A DNA stretch of 64,000 bases from Hydractinia symbiolongicarpus (GCF_029227915.1 NC_079882.1:11718001-11782000), one strand, 5' to 3'; counted from the stretch's first letter, positions 1 to 10,655 are shown. A program made the numbers and translations. Notes: a model not told the origin generated them from the letters alone.

Positions 1-1240
1 AAACAAGAAGCAGTAAGAGCTCCACTGGGCAATCACAAACATGCTATGTGATGCTAAAAATAAATTAGTAAGCTTCCCACTGGGTTAGTATAATTATTTA
101 ACTGCCTAAATTTAAGTTCTATCAACGTTTAAAATATTCTCTTTGTTGTGTCTATGTTTTCACATGTTAAGATGAAAAGATCATCATGTTTTCTAGCTAT
201 GTGTATATCTGAAACAAACCGATTTCAAGATTTTAGCTACAAACGTAGATTTCAGGGCAGCATTCAGCTCAAGCCAGGTAGTTGTGGCTAGCCTTATTTA
301 TTCTTATTCTTTTAAAGTTTGGTATATTATTTATTTTTATGTTGGGGTTGTGGCTCCCTAGCTTGCTTGTTAGCTACATCTGGCTAAAGAGTAAAAGTAG
401 CCAAATGCAGTTTGGCTAGCTACAACAAAATTTTTAATCAATATTTCTTATGCTAAATGTAGTTAGTGGGTAGCGTTACCTTTTATCACTGTCACAAAAA
501 CTTACTCTGCAAAATAAAATTGTTGAGAGACCTTAATTCTAATATAATTTTAAAACTTTAAAGATTCACGATGGGTTGCGTTGAGAAAACATGTTTTGTG
601 AAGAAGGGGGCAACTAACAAAAAAAGGTGCTAATGCAGTTATTCTGTAGAAATACATCTGGTGATGGCAAGCCCCAGCTAGTATTAATTTCTAAAAAGAA
701 TATAAAAAAAGAAAAATGAAACATTATGCAAGTTTAAGATAATACCATGTAATAATATATACCTATTTATTTGAAATGATGGAACAACAGTGTAGAAGTT
801 CTGTACAAAACAGGCTACTAGCGAACTTGAAAGTTATAGGGAACAAAATTAAAATCTTTTAACCTGCAAGGGCTTTTTATTTTATTATGTCTTAAGGACC
901 AGATTTTTAGGAAATAGCAAAAAAAATTTGTATACATAAAACACTGAGTAAAAAATTCAGCTGTTTGGACAGCTAAAAAATGGTTACTGCTACCTAAAAT
1001 TTATATATTATTTAATTTTTTTCCATAATTACGTTTTTCCTTTAAAAAAAAGAAAGATAAAATAGGGTTATTGATATTGCAGCAGAAAAAGATGCATAAA
1101 CTTTCGACTTTACACATAGTAATCTATGTGTGATTCAGCACTCGCAGGGGTAAATTTTCCTGATCAAGCCGAAAACATTTAGCATGAATTTTTATAATTT
1201 AAAATGCTGAATTACGAGGATTTCATTAACATTAATGTAC
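1..1240. other. gene-free stretch
   Basis: I see no exon, RNA gene or clear repeat border here. The sequence is AT-rich with scattered short TAGCTAGC-type palindromes. No open frame looks like a known protein. Confidence 0.5.
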
Positions 1241-1443
1241 TACCGTATTTTCCGGTATATAACCCGCACATCGTATAACCCGCATCTTAGCTTTTTTAGG
1301 GAGTTATAAACTAGATGCTATCACATAGCCCGCACCTTCGTATAACTTGCATAAAATTTCAATCGATGTGTTTTACTTCAGCGTATTTTTACTTACCCTA
1401 ATCATTTTATAAACATGTGCGCATGTTCTGTTTTTTTCAAGAT

Positions 1444-1539
1444 GGAGACAAGTGGGGGATGTTGACACTCGTGAACCCCAAACACGAGAACCGAAGTGTC
1501 TGAACTAGCGACTCTCTCAGTCTTAACTTCCTTGTCTCC
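1444..1539 (-). ncRNA. candidate structured RNA module, copy A
   Basis: The 9 bases at 1444-1452 pair perfectly with 1531-1539. Inside lie a 6-bp hairpin (1468-1473 with 1483-1488) whose loop reads GGGG on the minus strand, and a 4-bp hairpin (1510-1513 with 1519-1522). The loop GGGG could pair with a C run at 1454-1458 (minus strand), giving a pseudoknot. A second copy lies at 9834-9928 with compensatory changes in the closing stem. The minus strand is favoured because copy B keeps G-U pairs only on that strand. Its function and family are unknown; it could also act as folded single-stranded DNA. Confidence 0.45.
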
Positions 1540-1644
1540 GATTACCGAAATAATAATGAATTGAAATTAATTTGACAATGCTGTTTTCCTTTTATTTGTA
1601 AACATTAGTTTCAGCCAATAATATCTCTGCTTTATGCAATTAAA

Positions 1645-2285
1645 CATCATCATCATCATTCTTGGCTTAACGTCCGTTTTCCATGCTAGCATGGGTTGGA
1701 CGGGGTATATTAATGACCCTCTTCCAATCTGATCTAGACTGTGTTAGATCTAAACTCAACTTCCTCTGTATCAAGTCTGTCCTTATAACCTCCTGCCAAG
1801 TCTTTCTGGGTCTGCCTCTGGGCTTTGCCCCAGGAACTATCAAGTCTCTACACTTTATTACCCAATTATCCTCCTCCATTCTTTCCAAGTGCCCCAGCCA
1901 ATTCAATCTTCTTATCTGGATAACATCTTTAATTCTACGGAGACTTAGCCTGCTTCTTAGCTCATCTGAATTCTTTCTGTCTCTCAGACTGGCGTTACAC
2001 ATCCACCTAACCATTCTCATATCATTCCTTTCTAAACGGTCAAGATCTTCCTGCTTCACTACCCATGTCTCACTACCGTACAACATAACACTTCTTACAC
2101 AGGCCTCATACAACTTACTTTTTGCCTCAATTGACAGGACTCTGCTAGTCAACAAAGGAAATAACTCTCTGAACTTTTTCCAATCAGAACCTATCCTGCA
2201 AGTAACACTTAACAGAAGTTCTCAACTATCTCTAACGAGCCACTGTTGTACATCATTAAAGCTGGAAATACTTCATTCTCTATAA
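1645..2285 (-). pseudogene. non-LTR retrotransposon reverse transcriptase, 3' fragment
   Basis: The minus-strand frame 2155-1667 encodes about 162 residues of the C-terminal part of a LINE reverse transcriptase. It carries the typical VMLYGSETW block, followed by RRLNWLGHLERM and GRPRKTW motifs. The 5' part (finger and palm, with the catalytic YADD-type motif) is absent, so this is a 5'-truncated insertion. A short (CAT)n run at about 1647-1660 is the likely 3' tail. It sits inside the TIR element 1241-3156 and must be younger than it. Confidence 0.8.
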
Positions 2286-3156
2286 TCTCACCTTTGCAAC
2301 GCTTGCGTACAAACTGAATGTCAGCTCTTAACCTTCCACTAATATTACTGCACAAATAAAAAAAAAACACGCTATTAGGTTATAAACCTAAAGTAAAATC
2401 TCTGTTTTTTATGTATATTGGCATAAAAATAAACAACATAATAATTATCACGGATTGTCTGTAACATCGATGTATGGAACGTTCTTTTCTAATGTTTATA
2501 GAATTTTGTTATCTATTTATATCTCAGCAATCACACTGTGCATGATAAAAAGAATGGTGGCAATGAGGAGGAGATAGTTGCGTGTGTCTTATCAATTGTA
2601 TTTTATATTTATTTTTGATATTTTCAGTGGCCACCTGTTGCTTGAAGGTAGTGAAGATAAAAAAAGAAAATTATTATCTATACTTTAATTTTAACATTTT
2701 CAATATTTTTAACAGGAATTAATAATTAAGTTCTGGGCACTAGGTTGTGAAATATGTGTCAATTAAACCTAAAAGGGATACCTGCTATATTGCTCTATTA
2801 CCAGAAGCAAATCATTTCAATGTGCTCAATGTGATTGCAAAGATATAAATAGATTAGAATTATATTCAACACAAAAGAAAAATGATCTCCAGAATTGTGT
2901 TTCAGAGAGAGCTCGTAATTAAATTACGTAGTTGAAGTAAAATTACGTAGATATAGGATCACGCATGCAGTTATACTAATGTACCATTTTATCCCGTTGG
3001 TACTATTTTCTTCATTGAATGTATAAACTTTAAATTTCACAATAAATGACAGAAAATATAAAACTTATTGCATAACCTGCACCACATTATACACCAACAG
3101 TGGAAGTCGTAAAAATCAACTTATAACCTGCGGGTTATATACCGGAAAATATGGTA

Positions 3157-4580
3157 TGCATGCTTTTAAAATCTCTTACCTTGGAAGTGCATAGCAGTTG
3201 AGAACAAAAAGGCCTGGAAACAGGTTAGCATACTCTAAATTTGAAACTGATTACCAAACATTTTTGTATTCAAACTTTAATCTAAACACACAATGTTGAT
3301 GTTTGTGCTGCATATTGGAAAAGTACCATTAAAAAACAAACTTAAATTAGACAGTAATTTCTGTCTCATCCTGTATTGTGTGGGATGCATAAAATCAAAA
3401 CATTTTGGTTTTATTTAGCAATAGTTCAACAAAGATCCAAGAATTCGGCGATTTGGTTCAGCTTTGTTGCCGTAGTGATGATTGACATTTTGCTTAATTG
3501 ACAAATCACATTTGTGCTACATCTGGCATTTTTAAAATTTCGCAGGGGGATAACAAACCTAGTTTATCTAGATTTTGCTCCAAAAAATTATCTGTGCTTA
3601 AACTTCCCAACATTGCTCTTAAAACTCCAAAAGTGTCTAGCTCTGCACTCTCTTCAACTAAAATACGGAAACATTTCACCTCTATTCTCAGATCCGGGTT
3701 AACATGCTTGAAATTTTCTAATAAATTTCAACTTCAGCACCAAAAATTATGAAAACATGCAAATTTTCCAGTTTATACACAAAGTACAACTGCCTCTATT
3801 TGGTAGCCAAACTTTTGATGTTGTATTAAGAAATGACCACACAAATTAAATGCAGTGAAAATTTTTCACTGCAGTTAGATATTATGGTCAAACTCTTATA
3901 AAATGTAAAAAATTTAAATTACAATAAATCCTGTTCTAATAATCTTTTGGTATTCTAAATCTCCTGTTTCTAAGTTTCTTGTTTTCTTTTTTGAAAATTT
4001 GATATTGGTAACCCGGATCCGAGAATATAGCTACATGTATCTTCAAAATTTTGCAACATGTACATGAATGATGATTTGATGTAACAAACTCAACAGATGA
4101 GGAATAATTTATCAAATAACTCATAGTGTACTTGAACGTATTCAGTTTGGGAGTTGACACAAAAAGGAAAACCACTACCCATCTGGAAAACAGTTTCCCA
4201 TTTAGGTGCCCTAAGAACAGAACATTACAAATATACTGTGGAAATTAGTAAAGCTAGCTAAATAAAGATAGTTATGAAGAATTAAAATAACCTTTACTCT
4301 TTTGCCCATTTTCGGCACGTGTGTGTACCTTGTCAGACATTGATTTCGTATGTACTTTAAAGTAATGACATAAAGTTATGCCTGGCAAAGTAAAGTATAG
4401 TTGGATATAAATAAACAAATATATGAAAATATTATTTGTACATGCACATCATAAGCAACTTACTATACATCTAGAATTAGTATAAAACATGACTGTGCTA
4501 AAAATGTTTCCATAAGTAAAAATACGTTACCTTTGAAAGTTAAGAGTAGGCACTTTGTGTTGAATAACTCGAGGTCAGGA
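3157..4580. other. gene-free stretch with a small inverted-repeat element
   Basis: There is no recognisable coding sequence; the open frames at 3498-3752 and 3936-4175 resemble no known protein. An inverted repeat is listed separately. The rest is AT-rich and unremarkable. Confidence 0.45.
3683..4027. mobile_element. possible MITE with 19-bp inverted ends
   Basis: TATTCTCAGATCCGGGTTA at 3683-3701 matches the inverse of 4009-4027 with a single mismatch, 345 bp overall. No target-site duplication is clear. This could be a small non-autonomous DNA element or the core of a larger one. Confidence 0.4.
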
Positions 4581-4594
4581 CATTGGCTGTAACC

Positions 4595-5632
4595 ACTCAA
4601 AACAAGATGGCGAATGGCAAAGTTCCCTACAGCTGGCTGGCCAGTCTTAAAACTGGGCAGGGTGTCACAAGATTGGGCAAAAGACCATGTTAGGCCCATC
4701 TTTGGCGCCTTTTAGATTTTAAAGAAGGGATGTACCACATGAGCTCTGTTTTTTGCAAGACCCAAAAAACATTCTCAGGCACATTAAAACATCTGTACTG
4801 TTGAATTGACCCGGCCAGTTTTTTGGCACAGTAGAGTAAAAATCGTAGCTAGCTAGTTAGCTGGGTAAAGAGCATGTGTTATACATTTAGCATTTAGGGG
4901 CCTTCGAAATTTTTTTTCGAGCCCCGTTAGCGGGATATCGCCACTAAGGGGGGAGGGGGTCTGAAGCTTGAAAAAGAAATCCGCTAAGGATTGAGAAATT
5001 TCCAAAATTTGTTTGTGGCCTGAAAATTCTTCGTCTTTCGTGATCATAATTCCTCTTGTCATCAATTCCGATAACTTTTATCTACAAAACACGCTCCCTG
5101 AGCCTTTCAAGATTTTATCCGAATGTGTGTATTCCGCTAAAAGAGGGGGGAGGGGGTCCCAATCCTAGCGGCGATATCCCGTTAACGGGGCCCAAAAAAA
5201 TTTCGAAGGCCCCTTATATGCAGCTTGTAGTAGTGGCTAAATTTTAAAAATAAAATGTTTATGTTCATGAAGAATCAGAAAAATCGTTTTCAACCATATT
5301 ATTAGTTAGCTAGCTGTTAATTTCATTGGATGAGATGTTTAGCAAGCTAGCGAGCTGTATCCAGCTAGCTAATATTGTTGAGTAGTTTTAAACATAACAT
5401 GGTATATATATAAATTTTTGGCCTTTTGATTTTGCAAGAAAAGTTTCAATTTAAAGTTTCTATTAAGAGGTAAATTCTAAAAATCTTATTGTTCTGTTTG
5501 TTTTCACAATTATTCAAAGATCGGGCATGTACGTCCATAGATTTGGCAGTCCAGTCTTAAGACTGGCCACCCATTTTTCACTGTCAGAAGATTGGCCTGG
5601 CTATTCTGGCCGCGTTCCAAGATTGGGCAGAA
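4595..5632. mobile_element. TIR element with iterated CCAATCTT / CCAGTCTTAAGACTGG motifs, copy 1
   Basis: The left part (about 4595-4730) and right part (about 5510-5632) match the two ends of a second element at 32271-33740. They share motifs such as GGCCAGTCTTA, AAGATTGGGC and TCCAAGATTGGGCAGAAC. The outermost left end seen in copy 2 is not recognisable here, so copy 1 is decayed or truncated on the left. A Harbinger-like MITE (4897-5213) is nested inside. The superfamily is unknown. Confidence 0.6.
4897..5213. mobile_element. PIF/Harbinger-like MITE (317 bp, TTA duplication)
   Basis: The ends GGGGCCTTCGAAATTTT... and its inverse are near-identical over about 45 bp (4897-4943 versus 5168-5213). 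The last part of the arm holds the palindromic GGGATATCGCC region. TTA at 4894-4896 and 5214-5216 forms a 3-bp target-site duplication. A GGGGCC terminus with a TTA duplication is the hallmark of PIF/Harbinger elements. There is no transposase, so it is non-autonomous. Confidence 0.8.
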
Positions 5633-5639
5633 CATCTCC

Positions 5640-6224
5640 ACGTTTGTTTTTACTGTTCTAGCTATACTATTGTCCCAAAAACAGATACATAATCTGAATA
5701 AATAGCCAGGTACTATCACTACACACTGCCCCCACTCCAGTTGACAGCAATACCATACAACTCTTGCCATCTAGATTATACAGGCAGTACAGTACATGCT
5801 TCTTTGTTTATATAAGAATATCAAATTTCTAACCAGGTGGTATTCTTATTTCTCTGTTGTTTTGAACAATAGACCTGTTTTTTTAAACCTGAAATCCCAG
5901 TCTGATGTTCTTATAAAGTATGGCAGGTGAATGTGTCTAGCCATGGAGGCACCAGTATAGAAAGAGTAATCTGGAAAGTGTTGGAGGTGTTAAATATTTT
6001 GATATCTAAATAAAGATGGCCTGCCATTTTTGGTTCAGCAAGCAAGAAAATTTTCCTTAATTTGAGCTCTCTTAATTAAATAAGCCACTGGACAAAGCAG
6101 TTTTCGATAGTGCATTCAAATGAAGATGAATATAACAAACCTCTCTAGGAAATGAAGCAGGATTTAAATATCAATCCATTCAAATTACCGAAAATTGTTA
6201 TATTTTCTATTATTTTAGGCTTTT
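5640..6224. other. gene-free stretch
   Basis: I see only AT-rich DNA between the copy-1 element and the nested transposon block. No exon-like frame or repeat border was found. Confidence 0.45.
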
Positions 6225-7179
6225 TTAGGGATCGTCTCAAGATGTTTGTATGTTTTTTTGGTATAATTATGAAGAACTTTGTTTCGTTAAACGAATGTTA
6301 TACGAAGTGGTTTGTTTAAAATAAAAAATATAAACAAAGTTTATACAAACTTTTTTAATACATGATACAGGGTGACCACTCCTCCTTAAATTCCTTAAAT
6401 ATCCTTAGAAAAAGAAAATCTCCTTAAAAGTACTTAAATGTACTTAAAAAATTGAAATTTTAGCTATTCTGCTTAATTTCTCCTTATTTCCTAATTTTTC
6501 TGATTGTAACTTTTTTGGAAATGTTCATGGATTGTTGATTACCAGTGAAATAAGACATATTTTGCTGTTACCTAAACTCCTATATCTTTTTCTATCTTTC
6601 AGGGCATAATTTATATGTATATTTGTATAATATGTATAATTTTCTTATCATTAAACGTAGTATGTATTAAAGATAGAGAACTAAAATTGGTTTTCTCCTT
6701 AATTGTCCTTATTTTTTTATAATTATTCTCATTATTACACTAGCTCGCAGATGCTAGGGTATTTAAATACAGCTGTCCGTCCCAAAATGGAAATTTTTGC
6801 CTCCCTGAGCACCGACACGGGATTAGTCGTGTGTTCGAATCTCATCTTGGTAACTATTTTTACTTTTTTTTTTCTTTTTACTATCTCGCCTGCGAGGATG
6901 TTTCCAACTCGTAACTAACTAACCAAATGGTCAATTGAAACGTCACAAATTTAAACTTCATACCTAAACTCTCTAAGTAGTTAGGGGTCGTCTACAAATT
7001 TCGTATGATATTTTATACGAATATATACGAATTTAATTGCTTTTAATTCGTATAAAAATCGTATACAATTCGTATAGTGTTAAATAGTTATACGATTTTT
7101 AAAAAATCTAATACGAATTTTATACGATTTTCATACGAATTGTCATACGAATTATATTCTCTTTCATACGAATTTCCAT

Positions 7180-7762
7180 ACGAATTATACTTCGTTTTTA
7201 AACTTTTAAAATGCAATGTAAAAAAGCATTTCTATCGTCGTTTTTCGTTATTAAACTTTTAAAATGCGATCTGAAAAAACATTTCTATCGCCGTTTTTCG
7301 TTTTTAAACTTTTAAATTGCGATTTAAAAAACATTTCTATCGCCGTTTTTCGTTTTTAAACTTTTAAAATGCAATCTAAAGAAAACATTTCTATCGCCGT
7401 TTTTCGTTTTTAAACTTTTAAAATGCGATCTAAAAAAACATTTCTATCGCCGTTTTTAGTTTTTAAACTTTTAAAATGCGATCTAAAAAAACATTTCTAT
7501 CGCCGTTTTTCGTTTTAAAACTTTTAAAATGCGATCTAAAAAAACATTTCTATCGCCGTTTTTCGTTTTTAAACTTTTAAAATGCGATCTAAAGATACAT
7601 TTCTATCGCCGTTTTTCGTTTTTAAACTTTTAAAATGCGATCTAAAGAAACATTTCTATCACCGTTTTTCGTTTTAAAACTTTTAAAATGCGATCTAAAG
7701 AAACATTTCTATCGCCGTTTTTCGTTTTTAAACTTTTAAAATGCGATCTAAAAAAACATTTA
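7180..7762. repeat. 53-bp tandem array, about ten units
   Basis: Units share TTTCTATCGCCGTTTTTCG followed by TTTTTAAAC and AAAATGCGATCTA. Copies begin near 7228, 7281, 7332, 7386, 7438, 7491, 7544, 7597, 7650 and 7703. Neighbouring units differ by only one to three bases, so the array is recent or homogenised. Confidence 0.9.
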
Positions 7763-7870
7763 ATTTAAAACTCATACGAATTTAATTTAAAACTCATACG
7801 AATTTAATTTAAAACTCATACGAATTTAATTTAAAACTCATACGAATTTAATTAAAAACTCATACGAATT
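7760..7870. repeat. 22-bp tandem array, about five units
   Basis: The unit TTTAATTTAAAACTCATACG plus AA is repeated directly about five times next to the 53-bp array. Each unit ends in the same TACGAA motif that fills the subterminal regions of the element. Confidence 0.85.
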
Positions 7871-7991
7871 TTATACGATTTTAGAAAAATTTCATACGAA
7901 TTTAATTACTGTATGGCAAAAGAAAATTCGTATAGCATATACGAATTTTTTTGATACGAATTGCTACGAATTTTGTAGATGACCCCTTAGA

Positions 7992-8220
7992 AGTCATCGG
8001 CCAAAATTGGTATTTGTTTTCGACAAAATTTGGCACAGTTAACAAAAAGAAATAATGCTGAACATAATAGTGACATCAAAATTTTGCTTTTTGTCACCTA
8101 AATGTCATTTTAGGCCAAAATTGGTCCGAAAATTAAAATTACTTTATTTTCAACAAAATTTGGCAAAGTTAACCAAAAAAGTATGCTGAACATGATAGTG
8201 ACATCAAAATGTTAACTTTC
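7992..8220 (-). repeat. two monomers of the ~130-bp satellite (shared with 50.4-51.2 kb)
   Basis: ATGCTGAACAT.ATAGTGACATC recurs with a spacing of about 129 bp, with GGCCAAAATTGG and GACAAAATTTGGC(A) blocks between. The same monomer, in the other orientation, forms a six-unit array in an ATAD2 intron. Confidence 0.8.
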
Positions 8221-8894
8221 AACTATGAATGATAGGCTGTAATTTTTCTTTTTTCTAGTAATTTTTTTTTTTTTTAACTAAAGCTATTTCCTTTTTCGAA
8301 CAATTAAGATCATATATTATTTTTCTTTATTTTGCTTTTTCTCACTAAGTGACTTTCTTATAACCCGTTTTTTTTTGTTTTTTTTTTTGGGGGGGGAGAG
8401 TTTACTGAATTTCAAAAATTTTAGGTGGAGCTTGTGGTCTTTCTTCTTCCTGTCAGTCAGCATACTCCAGCTTCGTAACAGAAATCACAATTTCATAGAC
8501 AGCTTTTTATAGACTTTGTTGGCGAGCTAGTTTACCTATATTATACGTCTTGTTTATAATTCTTATTATTCTCATTGCAACAAAATATCCTTAAAAAATG
8601 TCAATTTGTCTCCTTAATTCTCCTTAATATCTTTACTTTTGTTCCTATTTTATTAGTGGTCACCCTGTGATACGATACAATAATTTAATACATGATACGA
8701 TGATACAAACTTAAACAACATGAAATGATGTGAATGTTGAACGAAGTAAATTGCTATATGATCCCGAAACGAACTTTAAAAGTACTGGCATAATTGTGCA
8801 TAATTATTTCAATACGAAACCAGAAATAAAAGAAGTAAAATATTCGAGGTGGACTTCGACTAGCAAAATTGCGTTTTCATAGGTTCAATCTAAA

Positions 8895-9140
8895 CAATCT
8901 ACGGCAATCTCTTAGCTTTTATGATCCTGTTTTTATAATTTTTAAACGATCTACGGCGATCCGTTTGCTTTATATAATCCCGTTTTCTTGATTTTTAAAC
9001 GATCTATGGCGATCTCCTAGCTTCTATGATGCCGTTTTCATGATTTTTAAACGATCTACAACGATTTTTTCGCTTGCTACAATCCTGTGTTCTCGATTTT
9101 TAAACGATCTAGGGCGATCTTTTCGCTTTCTACGATGCCG
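8895..9140. repeat. ~53-bp tandem array, about five units
   Basis: TTTTTAAACGATCTA..GCGATC recurs at about 8945, 8998, 9050 and 9103. The units are more diverged than those of the inner array but have the same period. Confidence 0.8.
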
Positions 9141-9535
9141 TGGAGACGATCACCAAAGAACTTAGATAATAAGTTTAATTAAAATAAACGAAGTTCGTAT
9201 AATGAATCGAACTTTATAATCGTTAAAAAAATTGAAATGAAAAATTGAAACGATGAAATGATACGAACTACATACAAACTTTATTTTGAATGATACAAAC
9301 TTTAATACGCACTTGTAATTTTGATGATAGAAAAAAGTTTGTATTAAAATAAAATGATAAGAAAGATTTAATAAATCGATACAAAGTTTTTGATCGAATT
9401 ATTCAAACTACGTACAAACATTGTGAGACGATCCCTTAGCAAAATATGTATTAGAACAAATTTTCAAAATTTGTGACTTGCCTGCATCAAATTATGTTTG
9501 ATAAAAGCAATTATGTACATGTTTTAAAGCTAGTT

Positions 9536-10650
9536 CAGGCCTTGCTATGAGTCGCAAGCAGTTGCTCGCGCCCGCGTAGTGCTCGCGTAAATACTCGTTA
9601 CCCGAGCATTCTATTGCTCGCGTAAATATTAACATTTTGAGATAATTGTAAACGTTTTTCTTAAGAAGTGATTGGTCTTTTAAGTGAAATTCCTGCACGA
9701 ACGCTCAACCTGAAACTGAAAAGATATTTGGTGTGATTATTTTCCACCCATCATGCAAAAGTTCATTCACCATTTTGTAAAACGCTTGCGATACGGGCAT
9801 TAAGGTTAATCTTTGTTGCGCATTCATTTTGCAGTAGAAAAGTAGGGGACGTTTTAAATCGTGAACCCCAAACACAAGCGAGCGTCTACTGGTATAGCGA
9901 CTCTCTCAATCTTAACTTCCTTTTCTACATGTCTGAAATAGTATGCATGACTATACTGTCGTTTTCATAAATTTATTGTTTATTTTTCAGCAAATAGGAA
10001 AAAATATGCTTCGTTTACAAATTAAAAAAAATCTTTATCTGCATGGTTTAAATAAAACTTCCAAATTCATTCGGAAAGTTTAGGTACACGTCGGGTACAT
10101 AAAATTGATACAGAAAAAAAAATTATACCACACGTAGGTTTAGTTTTTAAAATTGTTTGAAAACAGTTGCGGCATAAATAAAATAATCCATTAAATTTAA
10201 GCCTGCTATGGTTTCCAATTGTTTCGTCAAATGAAGAAATTATCTACAATTAAATCCATGATAATTGTCTGTTCCGCCTGTAAGTGCAGTTTTGCAGACT
10301 TGCGTCATCCGTGCTCCGTCGGCGTTCACCTCCGCATTAGTTAAGAACCGCATGGCTGGATTTAAAAGTGTCCAACCAAGACGGAAATCTATCGGACGTT
10401 TTAACCGACGAAAGTTCTAAACGAGCCACGGACATGTCCGACCAAACTGGAAATGTGGCAGGCATTTTAATCACACACCTGAAACGATTTAGGTGTGTGC
10501 CAAGGCGCACGCCTCTCCTGAAAAAGATGCCCTGAGAGACTAAATGTAAAGTTTTTTTAGCGAAAAATATGGCGAGCAAAATTGCTCGCGTGGACACTCT
10601 GACGCGAGCAATTAATTGCTCGGGAGGTTATTTGCTCATGGCAAGGCCTG
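9536..10650. mobile_element. TIR element CAGGCCTTGC (5-bp duplication)
   Basis: The left end CAGGCCTTGCTATGAG and the inverted right end CAGGCCTTGCCATGAG differ at one base. TAGTT at 9531-9535 and 10651-10655 is a 5-bp target duplication. Near both ends the motif TTGCTCGCG is repeated many times in both orientations, so the termini can fold into GC-rich hairpins. No transposase is seen in the 1115 bp. It contains copy B of the structured module. Confidence 0.8.
9834..9928 (-). ncRNA. candidate structured RNA module, copy B
   Basis: The closing stem is 9834-9842 with 9920-9928, perfect over 9 bp. Compared with copy A it carries two double substitutions that keep pairing (G-C to T-A, and C-G to A-T). 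The hairpin 9859-9863 with 9873-9877 and the small hairpin 9898-9911 hold on the minus strand only with G-U pairs, which argues for a minus-strand transcript. The loop AACCCCAAA and the strings AGCGACTCTCTCA and CTTAACTTCCTT are identical to copy A apart from one base. Confidence 0.45.
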
Positions 10651-10655
10651 TAGTT

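Larger units (their letters stand above)
1241..3156. mobile_element. TIR DNA transposon with nested LINE fragment
   Basis: The left end begins TACCGTATTTTCCGGTATAT and the right end is its inverted copy (3121-3156) with one mismatch in that stretch. Next to both ends lie repeated ATAACC(C/T)GCA motifs (about 1260-1350 and 3070-3135), which is typical of subterminal transposase-binding repeats. A TA duplication just outside CCGTATTTTCCGG is possible but not certain. No transposase frame is visible, so the element is non-autonomous. It encloses a ~95-nt structured module (1444-1539) and a reverse-transcriptase tail inserted later (about 1645-2285). Confidence 0.75.
6984..7986. mobile_element. 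innermost TIR element with two minisatellite arrays (TTA duplication)
   Basis: GGGGTCGTCTACAAATTTCG at 6984 is inverted at the right end (…TTTGTAGATGACCCC, ending 7986). TTA at 6981-6983 and 7987-7989 is the target duplication. Subterminal regions are full of TACGAATT. The interior is almost wholly tandem repeats: about ten ~53-bp units (about 7180-7762) and five ~22-bp units (about 7760-7870). No coding capacity is seen. Its ends and repeat style resemble those of the outermost element. Confidence 0.8.
6368..8667. mobile_element. hAT-like TIR element nested in 6228-9435 (5-bp duplication)
   Basis: CAGGGTGACCACT at 6368-6380 is exactly inverted at 8655-8667. TGATA flanks both sides (6363-6367 and 8668-8672), giving a 5-bp target duplication. 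Both subterminal regions carry many CTCCTTAA(T/A) motifs. CAGGG ends are usual for hAT elements; a 5-bp duplication would fit the hAT5 group rather than the classical 8-bp one. There is no transposase frame. It contains two satellite monomers (7992-8220) and a further element (6984-7986). Confidence 0.7.
6228..9435. mobile_element. outer TIR element of a nested block (TTA duplication)
   Basis: GGGATCGTCTCAAGATGTTT at 6228 and its inverse ending at 9435 differ by only a few bases over about 25 bp. TTA at 6225-6227 and 9436-9438 is the target duplication. The inner flanks are dense in ATACAAACTT / TACGAAC repeats, and a ~53-bp tandem array lies at 8895-9140. No transposase is visible. Two other elements are nested inside (6368-8667 and 6984-7986). 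The TTA duplication and G-rich ends suggest a PIF/Harbinger-like element, but only by analogy. Confidence 0.75.

Noticed and set aside
1444..1539. Hammerhead or HDV-like ribozyme as identity of the structured module
   Set aside because: The CUGANGA and GAAA core of hammerhead is absent on both strands, and the stem order does not fit the HDV double pseudoknot.
1683..2285. 200-codon plus-strand frame
   Set aside because: It is the antisense shadow of the LINE reverse-transcriptase fragment on the minus strand.
6735..6860. tRNA-like stretch with GTGTTCGAATC (box B-like)
   Set aside because: No box A at the right distance and no cloverleaf; too weak for a tRNA or SINE call.
7180..7870. Regular short repeats that could suggest a CRISPR array
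   Set aside because: Units are contiguous tandem copies without unique spacers, in an animal genome and inside a transposon.
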